Source of the DNA: Roseospira goensis
GTDB taxonomy: Bacteria; Pseudomonadota; Alphaproteobacteria; Rhodospirillales; Rhodospirillaceae
DNA: 64,000 nt
Assembly: GCF_014197795.1 (NCBI RefSeq)
Contig: NZ_JACIGI010000017.1
Coordinates: 29,487 to 93,486 of the forward strand
Reading direction: 5' to 3'
How positions within the stretch are numbered: position 1 is the first letter of the stretch; each line of letters opens with the position of its first letter. The notes below the pieces were generated by a model, which was not told where the DNA came from, searched no databases, and saw only the letters and a list, made by a program, of their open reading frames with translations. This document shows, piece after piece, positions 34,183 through 41,530 of this stretch. The position numbers and the translations under genes were made by a program.

Positions 34183-35394
34183 TCAGTAGTCCAGATAGAT
34201 CTCGGCGCGGCGGTTGCCGGCCTCCCCGGTCGGCATGATCTCGTAGTACACCGGCTGGCTGTCCGAGACCGCGCCCACGTACAGGAAGCGGCCCGGCACG
34301 CCGGCGCTCATCAACGCGTCGGCCACCCGGTTGGCGCGCGCCAGCGAGATGTTGAAGTTGACCAGCTTGTGGCGGGCGATGTCCATGGCCCCGGTGCGGC
34401 TGGAGGCATGCCCGACCACCCGCACCACGCCGCCGTACTGCCGCTGCAGGGCCGCGACCTGCTCCAGCACCTGGCGGTCGCGGCCGGACAGACCGGCCGA
34501 GCCGTTGCCGAAGTAGATCACCGCCACGCGCTGGCTGCGGGCGCCGCCGAGCGGACCGTAGGCCGACAGCGGCTGGGCGCCGGCGGGCGCCATGGCGGCC
34601 GGACCGGCCGCCGCGACCGTCGGACCGGCCACCGGATAGGGGCCCGGCGTGGTCAGGGGGCCGCCCGGCCCCAGGGTGGTGACACCGCGCGAGTCGACCA
34701 CGATCGGCCCGCCGCCGTACGGCGCCGCGCTTGGCCCTGCGCCCGGACCCGCGGCCGCCATGCCGGCCGGAGGAACCAGGGGCGCGGTCTGGCGCGGCAT
34801 CGGGGCGCCGGGGGGGGGACCGTCCGGCACCGCGCGCGCCGCTGCGGTCGGGTCGGCAAGCGGGGGCGGCGCCCCGGGCTCGAAGGCGCCGGGCACGGGG
34901 GTGCCGGCGGGCACGGCGGCGGCGCTGCGCGCCGCGCCCTCCGGCGCCGGCAGGTCGCGGCGCACCGGGCTGGCGGCGGGTGCCGGGGGCTGCTCGCCAG
35001 CGTCGAGGCGCGCCGCCGGCGGCGTCTCGGCGGGCGCTGCGGTCTCGGGCGGCGGCGTGAACTCGGGGGGGCGGACCTCGCTGGAGCGGCGGCGCTCGCC
35101 GGTCTCCTCGATGTAGCGGTCTGCGCGCCGGTCGGCGCGCAGCCCCTCCGCCACCTGTTCGCGCTCCCGGGCCGGGGCCACGTCGGGCCGCTCGGACGGA
35201 CTGTCGGCGATGTCCGGATAGGCGCCGGATGCCTCGGGCGGCGGATCGCCGGCGCAGCCGGCCAGCGCCAGGGCGCCGCACAGGACCAGCGCCGGGCCGG
35301 TCCGGGGGCGCCGGGACGGACGCCGCGGCCCGCCGTACGGTGTCCGCCCGTGGGCGGGGTCGGTCCGGGTCTGCCGGGGCCGCTGTGTTGTCAC
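34183..35394 (-). CDS. OmpA-family outer-membrane lipoprotein
   Basis: A 403-residue protein. An arginine-rich start precedes a signal peptide with lipobox LAGC (Cys at about residue 47). About 220 residues of Pro/Ala/Gly-rich linker follow, then a C-terminal OmpA/MotB peptidoglycan-binding domain from about residue 285 (VIYFGNGSAGLS, RVVGHASSRTG, NISLARANRVADAL, GNRRAEIYLDY). It probably bridges the outer membrane and the cell wall. The linker is unusually long and low in complexity. Divergent from phaC. Confidence 0.85.
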   Translation of the reverse strand: MTTQRPRQTRTDPAHGRTPYGGPRRPSRRPRTGPALVLCGALALAGCAGDPPPEASGAYPDIADSPSERPDVAPAREREQVAEGLRADRRADRYIEETGERRRSSEVRPPEFTPPPETAAPAETPPAARLDAGEQPPAPAASPVRRDLPAPEGAARSAAAVPAGTPVPGAFEPGAPPPLADPTAAARAVPDGPPPGAPMPRQTAPLVPPAGMAAAGPGAGPSAAPYGGGPIVVDSRGVTTLGPGGPLTTPGPYPVAGPTVAAAGPAAMAPAGAQPLSAYGPLGGARSQRVAVIYFGNGSAGLSGRDRQVLEQVAALQRQYGGVVRVVGHASSRTGAMDIARHKLVNFNISLARANRVADALMSAGVPGRFLYVGAVSDSQPVYYEIMPTGEAGNRRAEIYLDY

Positions 35395-35425
35395 GCCCGT
35401 CCTCTCCCCAACTTAAGACGTCATC

Positions 35426-35459
35426 TCTGATACCCAGGCCGTTCTGATATCCAGGCCGT
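35426..35459. repeat. 17-bp tandem direct repeat in divergent promoter region
   Basis: TCTGATACCCAGGCCGT (35426-35442) is immediately repeated as TCTGATATCCAGGCCGT (35443-35459) with one change. It lies in the 335-bp region between the divergent OmpA-lipoprotein and phaC genes, 32 bp upstream of the former, and could be a tandem regulator site. The rest of the gap (35395-35729) shows no gene; AGAGGAAGGG precedes the phaC start. Confidence 0.5.
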
Positions 35460-35729
35460 CGCCGCGCCGATCCGCGCCCGCAGGCGGGCGGTGCCGAGGG
35501 TGGCGGCGTCGCCCGGTGCCGATCGCGCGGCCGTTTCTGTCGCGGACCGCTCGGTTCGGCTTGCTCGTCGCGTCGCATTGACCCATCTTTGGGAGACAGC
35601 CGCGCCCCGTCGCAAGCCTCTTGGCCGGCACGGGATCATACCCCACAATGCACGTCAAATCCCCACCGACGGGGTCAGGTTCAACGCCCCCGGACCCTCA
35701 GTGCGCAGCGGATGATAGAGGAAGGGACG

Positions 35730-37538
35730 ATGGCCGATCAACAGGGCAAGACCGACGACATTCCGAAGCATCCGGACCCGCAGGAATTCGCGCGCTCGAT
35801 GCAGGAGATCGCCGAGCACGGCCAGCGTCTGGTCAGCGACTTCCTGAGCCGCCAGGCGTCCGGTCAGCCGACCATGCCGTTCGGCGACCCGCTGAACGTG
35901 GGCGAGGCGTTCCTGGACATGACCGCCCGGATGATGGCGAATCCCTCCAAGATCATGGAGGCCCAGTTCAATCTCTGGCAGGAGTACATGGCGCTGTGGC
36001 AGAACGCGGCCCAGCGCTGGCTCGGCCAGGAAACCGAACCGCTGGTGCAGCCGGAGAAGGGCGACTATCGGTTCCGCGACGAAATGTGGCAGGAGAACGA
36101 GGTCTACGACTTCATCAAGCAGTCCTACCTGCTGACGTCGCGCTGGATGCTTGGGCTGGTCCACGACGTCGAGGGCCAGGACAGCCCTGTCGCGAAGAAG
36201 GTGGACTTCTACACCCGACAGTTCGTCGACGCCATGGCGCCGACCAACTTCGTCATGACCAACCCCCAGGTTCTGCGCACCGCCATCGAGACCAACGGCG
36301 AGAGCCTGCTGCACGGCCTGGAGCACATGCTGGCCGACCTGGAGCGCGGCAAGGGCCAGCTCCGCATCACCATGACCGACGAGGAGGCGTTCAAGGTTGG
36401 GGAAAACATCGTCACCACGCCGGGAAGCGTGGTGTACGAAAACCGGCTGATGCAGCTCATCCAGTACAGTCCGACGACCGAGATGGTGAACAAGCGGCCG
36501 CTGCTCATCGTCCCGCCCTGGATCAACAAGTATTATATTCTGGATTTGCGCGAGAAGAACTCGTTCATCCGCTGGGCCGTCTCGCAGGGCCACACCGTGT
36601 TCACGATCTCATGGGTAAATCCTGACGAGAGCTACCGTGACGTCACGTTCGACGATTACCTGATGGAGGGGCCGGTCGCCGCCCTGGATGCCATTGAGGA
36701 GGCCACGGGCGAGCGCACCGTCAACGCCATCGGATACTGCCTGGGCGGCACGCTTCTGGGCGTGCTGCTGGCCTGGTTGCACGCCAAGGGGCAGGGGGAC
36801 CGGGTCGCCTCGGCGACGCATTTCACGACCATGCTCGACTTCTCGGACCCCGGCGAACTGGGTGTGTTCATCGACCCGACCACGCTGGAGCACCTGGAGA
36901 AGGAAATGTTCGAGCGCGGCTACCTGGACGGCGCCGAGATGGCGACGACGTTCAACATGCTGCGCTCCAACGACCTGATCTGGTCGTTCGTGGTCAACAA
37001 CTATCTGATGGGCAAGGAGCCCTTCCCCTTCGATCTGCTGTACTGGAACTCCGACAGCACGCGCATGCCCGCCGCCATGCACAGCTTCTATCTGCGGCGA
37101 TTCTATCTGGAGAATGCGTTGCGCGAGCCGGGGGCGGTGCGGGTCGCCGGTGTCGACGTCGACCTGAGCAAGGTCAAGACGCCGGCCTACTTCCTGTCGG
37201 CGCGCGAGGATCACATTGCGCCCTGGATCTCCACCTTCCGCGGCTCACACCTGTACAGTGGGCCGGTCAAGTTCGTGCTGGCGGCCTCGGGCCACATCGC
37301 CGGCGTCATCAACCCGCCGGCGGCCAACAAGTACTGCCATTGGACCAGTTCCAGCCGGTCGAAGAACCCGGAAACCTGGCTGGGCGCCGCTACGACACAC
37401 CAGGGGTCGTGGTGGCCGGACTGGGCCAAGTGGGTCGACAAGCACGGCGGCGGACCGGTGCCCGCGCGCCATCCCGGCAACGGTCTGGCGGCGATCGAGG
37501 ACGCGCCCGGCCGCTACGTCAAGATGCGGGCGGTGTAG
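35730..37538 (+). CDS. phaC: Class I polyhydroxyalkanoate synthase
   Basis: A 602-residue synthase. The lipase-like box GYCLGG carries the nucleophile Cys (about 337), the Asp is in SAREDHIAPW and the His in ASGHIAGVINPP. The N-terminal domain (FLDMTARMMANPSKIMEAQ, LWQEYMALWQ) is typical of class I, which needs no PhaE/PhaR subunit. It polymerises hydroxybutyryl-CoA on storage granules. ATG 35730 follows AGAGGAAGGG; a longer frame upstream lacks homology. No phaA, phaB or phasin gene is adjacent. Confidence 0.95.
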   Translation: MADQQGKTDDIPKHPDPQEFARSMQEIAEHGQRLVSDFLSRQASGQPTMPFGDPLNVGEAFLDMTARMMANPSKIMEAQFNLWQEYMALWQNAAQRWLGQETEPLVQPEKGDYRFRDEMWQENEVYDFIKQSYLLTSRWMLGLVHDVEGQDSPVAKKVDFYTRQFVDAMAPTNFVMTNPQVLRTAIETNGESLLHGLEHMLADLERGKGQLRITMTDEEAFKVGENIVTTPGSVVYENRLMQLIQYSPTTEMVNKRPLLIVPPWINKYYILDLREKNSFIRWAVSQGHTVFTISWVNPDESYRDVTFDDYLMEGPVAALDAIEEATGERTVNAIGYCLGGTLLGVLLAWLHAKGQGDRVASATHFTTMLDFSDPGELGVFIDPTTLEHLEKEMFERGYLDGAEMATTFNMLRSNDLIWSFVVNNYLMGKEPFPFDLLYWNSDSTRMPAAMHSFYLRRFYLENALREPGAVRVAGVDVDLSKVKTPAYFLSAREDHIAPWISTFRGSHLYSGPVKFVLAASGHIAGVINPPAANKYCHWTSSSRSKNPETWLGAATTHQGSWWPDWAKWVDKHGGGPVPARHPGNGLAAIEDAPGRYVKMRAV

Positions 37539-37542
37539 GGCC

Positions 37543-37929
37543 GTGGCGTCGGCGGCCCTCCCGGTCCCCAGCAGGGCCGTTGTGGCGATGCTGGCCTTGG
37601 GTCTCGCCGCCGTCGCGGGTCCGGGGAGCGCGGCGCGGGCGCAGACATCCCCCGATGCCACGGTTGACCGCGCCCCGGTTGACCGCGCCCCGGGTGCCGG
37701 CGCGCCGGTTGACAGTCTGTCGCCGACGGAGATGATGGCCCGGTATCAGGCCGAGTGCGCCGGGACCGCCGGCCAGGGCGCGGCCGCGGCGGGCGCGTCG
37801 CAGGCCCGGGCGCACGGCGAGCGGTGCGACGCCCTGGCCGCCGCCATCCAGGCGCTGGATCCGGGCGACCGCCGCGCCGGCAGCGCCGATCTGGCGCGCC
37901 CCGACTTCTACACCCCCGGCGCCCGGTGA
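37543..37929 (+). CDS. Small exported hypothetical protein
   Basis: A 128-residue frame starting with GTG 37543, four bases after the phaC stop. A signal peptide (hydrophobic from about residue 12, ending GSAARAQ) is followed by an Ala/Pro/Asp-rich mature part containing a short repeat of VDRAPVDRAPG and two cysteines (AECAG, ERCDA) that could form a disulfide. No family recognised. Close spacing suggests co-transcription with phaC. Confidence 0.6.
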   Translation: MASAALPVPSRAVVAMLALGLAAVAGPGSAARAQTSPDATVDRAPVDRAPGAGAPVDSLSPTEMMARYQAECAGTAGQGAAAAGASQARAHGERCDALAAAIQALDPGDRRAGSADLARPDFYTPGAR

Positions 37930-37996
37930 TCGCCGGACCGCCGTGTCGGCCCACGGCCGGCCGGCCGCCGGGCAGCACGCAGGATCCGACCGACCC

Positions 37997-38458
37997 ATGA
38001 AGATCAGCACGATGAGTCTGGCGACCGGTGGGGCCGCCGCCGATGCGGCGGCGGGCGGCCCGCAAGAGGTGCGGGTTGACCTCAATGACCGCTGCTTCCT
38101 GTTTCCCGCCGGCAAGGGCCTGTCCCATGTGTCGGTAACGGCCGACCGGGACAGCGGCGTCGAGTTGCGGGCGGTGTTCGCCTTCAACCAGAGCCGGACC
38201 GACAGCACGATCGACGCCTTCACCCTGGACGAGGCCCGCGACCTGGCGCGGTCCATGGTGGAGGCGATCTACCAGGCGCGCACCCAGACCGTGTTTCTGG
38301 ACGGTCGGCGGCTGGCCCTGGTGTGCCATTCGAACGGGTTCGTCATGGTCGGACACGACGACGCCTACGAGCTGTTCATCTCCGGCCAACTCATGATCAA
38401 CGTGGCCCAGGCGATTCTCCGCGCTGTCGACAAGGTGGCGCCGGTCGAGGCGCATTGA
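37997..38458 (+). CDS. Hypothetical cytoplasmic protein
   Basis: A 153-residue soluble protein with no signal peptide. It has mixed alpha/beta character, with VDLNDRCFLFPAGKGLSHVS, LDEARDLARSMVEAIYQARTQ and LVCHSNGFVMVGHDDAYELF as the most structured parts. I do not recognise it. It follows the small exported protein on the same strand with a 67-bp gap and converges with the BciB-like gene. Confidence 0.65.
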   Translation: MKISTMSLATGGAAADAAAGGPQEVRVDLNDRCFLFPAGKGLSHVSVTADRDSGVELRAVFAFNQSRTDSTIDAFTLDEARDLARSMVEAIYQARTQTVFLDGRRLALVCHSNGFVMVGHDDAYELFISGQLMINVAQAILRAVDKVAPVEAH

Positions 38459-38486
38459 TCGCCCCAATCCTCGCGGCCCCCGCCGC

Positions 38487-39734
38487 CTACCGCCGCTCCC
38501 CCGCCCGGGGGGACAGGCCATAGGGTTCCACCAACCGCCACGCATGGTCCGGGATCATGTGCTTCATGCGCCGGGGCTGCTCGCGGCGCAGGTGGATGAC
38601 GCTTTCCGCCGCCTTCATCTCCAGGCGGGCGCGGGCGATCTCCAGGCCGCGCGGCCCGACCTTCGGCATCAGCCATCCCATCAGCGGGCGCAGCCAATTC
38701 GGCATGCCCCGCACCGGCAGGCCGCCGGCCGCCTTCTCGGTGTTGGTGATGAAGCCCTGCACCGAGCTGGCGCGCTGGCCGGCGCTGGTCACGGCTTCGG
38801 TGCGCACCTCGTCGCCCAGCAGATCCAGCAGCGCCTCGCCGGCCTGGTTGCGCACGATCAACCATTGCTCGCCGCGGCCGGCCAGATAGCCCACGGTGAT
38901 GTCGGCCAGTGCGTTGGTGTAGTCCGCACAGGTGCGGCAGGTGAGCGGGAAGAAATCACGCGGCAGTTTCGAGATCGGCAGTTTGAGGAACGGGATCAGC
39001 GTGACCCGCCCGTCCGTGAACCGAAGTTCCACATGGAAGTCGGCGCGGAACTCCAAGTAGGTCACGTCTTCGGGCCGCTCGGTCAGCAAGCCGAGAAAGG
39101 TGTGGAAGTTCTCGGTCGTCGTGTTGTCCGAGCACGGCGTGCCAATGACGTAGAGCCGCTCCAGCCCCAGGTCGGCTTCCAGCGCCCGCAGCGCATGCAC
39201 CTGGCACGGGATGCCGATCACCGCCAGCCGGCGGTAGCCGCGCGCGAGGGCCGGCTCCAGCAGCGCCAGCAGCGGCGCATAGCCCATGCGCATGCCGCGA
39301 CAGGCGGCCATGTCGGCCGGGTCGGTGACGATCACCGGGCGCGGCCGCCAGCGGTCGCCCGCATCGGCGGTCATGGTCAGCACCGCGTCCACCTGGCCCG
39401 TTTCCAGCAGGCGCTGGCCGATCCGGGTCGTGATGCCGGTCCACTGCGCGCCCGGGCGCGGGTCCTTCAGCGCCGCCCTTAGCATGCGGCGGTAGGGGCC
39501 GAAGAACAGCTCGTCGCCCCGCGCCGGATCGCGCGCCCGGCCCTGCACCCGGGCCTCGGCGGCCGGATAGTCCGGCTTGATGAACTGGCAGGCCTCGGCG
39601 CAGCGGCGCGGGTCGGCCATGCGGGAGACGCCGCAGTCGGTGCACAGACCGCGCGGCGCCGGCTCGGCCAGCGGCGGGGTCCACAGGGTCGAGGGATCGG
39701 CGGGGTCGGGAAGGTCGCGGGCCAGGGTATCCAT
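38487..39734 (-). CDS. BciB/FrhB-like ferredoxin-dependent reductase
   Basis: A 415-residue member of the F420-hydrogenase beta-subunit superfamily. The N-terminal cysteines lie in LCTDCGVSR and RRCAEACQF, GIPCQVHALRALE and YVIGTPCSDNTT form the flavin/cluster core, and TCRTCADYTNALADITVGYL supplies further Fe-S ligands. This layout matches BciB, the ferredoxin-dependent 8-vinyl reductase of (bacterio)chlorophyll synthesis, and its HCAR relatives. No photosynthesis gene is nearby, so another flavin/Fe-S reduction cannot be excluded. Start ATG 39734 lacks a strong ribosome site. Confidence 0.7.
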   Translation of the reverse strand: MDTLARDLPDPADPSTLWTPPLAEPAPRGLCTDCGVSRMADPRRCAEACQFIKPDYPAAEARVQGRARDPARGDELFFGPYRRMLRAALKDPRPGAQWTGITTRIGQRLLETGQVDAVLTMTADAGDRWRPRPVIVTDPADMAACRGMRMGYAPLLALLEPALARGYRRLAVIGIPCQVHALRALEADLGLERLYVIGTPCSDNTTTENFHTFLGLLTERPEDVTYLEFRADFHVELRFTDGRVTLIPFLKLPISKLPRDFFPLTCRTCADYTNALADITVGYLAGRGEQWLIVRNQAGEALLDLLGDEVRTEAVTSAGQRASSVQGFITNTEKAAGGLPVRGMPNWLRPLMGWLMPKVGPRGLEIARARLEMKAAESVIHLRREQPRRMKHMIPDHAWRLVEPYGLSPRAGERR

Positions 39735-39944
39735 GGGGCGGGCTCATGTCGTGCAGGAGCGGGACTGATGCCGGCCATTGTGCGCCAAACCGGCGCGCGG
39801 CTGAAGGGCCGGATGACGCGCTGCGCGGTTCAGGCCGGAGGGCAGGGAACTCGACCGGCCGCCGTGCGTTGAGCGGGCGAGGCCGGTCGACACGGCCGGT
39901 TTCGCACATGCTCTCATCGGACACCCACGAGACGGAGGATCGTC

Positions 39945-40598
39945 ATGACACGGACGCTCACCGCCATCGTCGCTGCCCTGGGAGCCACGGGTCTCGTCGC
40001 GGGTCCCGCCCTGGCGGCCGAACCCTATGCCAAGCCGGACGACGCCTGGATCACCCTCAGCGGGACGGTGGTCGGCGTCGCCCCCTCGTCCTTCACCCTG
40101 GACTACGGTGACGGCGTCATCCTGGTCGAGATGGACGATTGGGACAGCGACGCGGACGCCTTCGGCCTCGTCGACGGCGACACGGTGACCGTCTACGGCG
40201 AGGTGGACCAGAACCTGTTCGCCGCCTCCACCATCGAGGCCCAGAGCGTCTACGTCCAGGACCTCAACACCTACTTCTACGCCAGCAGCGCGGACGAGGA
40301 GGGCGCGGACACCTGGGTGACCAGCGGGCCGGTGGTGGTCAGCGAGGCCCGCGTCAACGGGCTGGTCACCGCAGTCACGGAGTCGGAGCAGAGCTTCGTC
40401 CTCGACGTGGGGCCCGGCGACATCACCGTCGAGACCGACCTGCTGGACTACAACCCTCTCGATGACAAGGGCTTCCAGCAGATCGAGGAAGGTGACCGGG
40501 TCAGCGTGGCCGGCCTGATGGACAACGATTTCATCGAGGGCCGTGTGCTGGAGGCCACATCGGTGGTGACCCTGGTCGACAACACGCCGGAGTCCTGA
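39945..40598 (+). CDS. Exported protein with two OB-like repeats
   Basis: A 217-residue protein with a clear signal peptide (MTRTLTAIVAALGA, ending ALAA). The acidic mature part has two similar halves. Half 1 (about 36-95) runs LSGTVVGVAPSSFTLDYG to VTVYGEVDQNLF, and half 2 (about 135-205) runs VNGLVTAVTESEQSFVLDVG to VSVAGLMDNDFIEGR. The pattern recalls the BOF/OB-type or DUF5666 periplasmic domains. GGAGG precedes ATG 39945. Function unknown; a hairpin with trailing T residues ends the unit. Confidence 0.75.
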   Translation: MTRTLTAIVAALGATGLVAGPALAAEPYAKPDDAWITLSGTVVGVAPSSFTLDYGDGVILVEMDDWDSDADAFGLVDGDTVTVYGEVDQNLFAASTIEAQSVYVQDLNTYFYASSADEEGADTWVTSGPVVVSEARVNGLVTAVTESEQSFVLDVGPGDITVETDLLDYNPLDDKGFQQIEEGDRVSVAGLMDNDFIEGRVLEATSVVTLVDNTPES

Positions 40599-40628
40599 TC
40601 CGGCTTCATTCGTCGGCTGGTACGACCG

Positions 40629-40661
40629 CGGGCCGTGTCGGGGAAAGCCCCGACCGGCCCG
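40629..40661 (+). terminator. Rho-independent-type terminator
   Basis: CGGGCCGTGTCGGGG and CCCCGACCGGCCCG pair around an AAAG loop and are followed by TTTCC. It lies 31 bp after the exported two-repeat protein and before the convergent DUF72 gene. Confidence 0.7.
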
Positions 40662-40692
40662 TTTCCGTTGCGCGGCCGGGAACGGAGCCGAC

Positions 40693-41433
40693 TCACGCCG
40701 GGACCCCGTCCCCGTCCACCAGCGTCCGCAGGTGTGCGGCGTTGAGGGCGGCGTAGCCGGCCTCGTCGTTGTCGAAGAAGACATAGACGTCGCGGCCGCC
40801 GTCGCGCCATTCGGCGATGCGCGCGGCCCAGGTGGCCAGCGCGGCCGCGTCGTAGGACCCCTGGTAGGGCGCGCCGGGTCCGTGCAGCCGCACATACGCG
40901 AAGTCCGCCGTGACCTTGACCGGCGCCGTGTGGCCGTCGAGGTCGTAGACCGTGAACGCGGCGCCATGGTCCGCCAGCACCGTGTCGACGGCCTCGGTGA
41001 ACCAGCTCTCGTCCCGGAACTCGACCGCGCAGCGCTGGCCCGGCGGCACCACCGCCAGCAACGCGGCCAGACGATCGACGTTGCAGCGCCAGCGCGGCGG
41101 GAGCTGGAACAGCACCGGGCCGAGCTTGTCGCCGAGCGGTGCGATCGACTCCAGGAATCGCGGCACCGTCTCGGCGGCGTCCTTGAGCTTCTTCATATGG
41201 GTGATGTAGCGGCTGGCCTTGCACGCGAACACGAACCCGTCGGGGGTCTGCGCGCACCAGTGCCGCAGGGTGGACGCACGCGGCAGAGAGTAGAACGTGT
41301 TGTTCACTTCGGCGGCACGGAAGGCGCTAGCGTAAAAGGCGAGTCGATCGCCAGCCTGGACGTCCGATGGATAGAAGGGCCCCGTCCAGTGTGTATAATG
41401 CCATCCAGAGGTCCCGATCAGAACGCGGGCCAT
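40693..41433 (-). CDS. DUF72 (YecE-like) family protein
   Basis: A 246-residue TIM-barrel-like protein of the DUF72 family: IGTSGWHYTHWTGPFYP at the start, VNNTFYSLP, FACKASRYITHMKKL, LGPVLFQLPP, AVEFRDESWF and YVFFDNDEAGYA are the usual family blocks. Biochemical role is not established. ATG 41433 follows AAGGAG; the long upstream extension overlaps the divergent gene and was rejected. Confidence 0.9.
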   Translation of the reverse strand: MARVLIGTSGWHYTHWTGPFYPSDVQAGDRLAFYASAFRAAEVNNTFYSLPRASTLRHWCAQTPDGFVFACKASRYITHMKKLKDAAETVPRFLESIAPLGDKLGPVLFQLPPRWRCNVDRLAALLAVVPPGQRCAVEFRDESWFTEAVDTVLADHGAAFTVYDLDGHTAPVKVTADFAYVRLHGPGAPYQGSYDAAALATWAARIAEWRDGGRDVYVFFDNDEAGYAALNAAHLRTLVDGDGVPA

Positions 41434-41530
41434 GGGGGCGGTCTCCTTCGGTCCGGGCGCCGGGTCTCGCGGCGGGCGCGGGGCTGTCGGGATGCCCCGC
41501 CACCGGTCCGCAGGGCATACAGAGGGGGCC

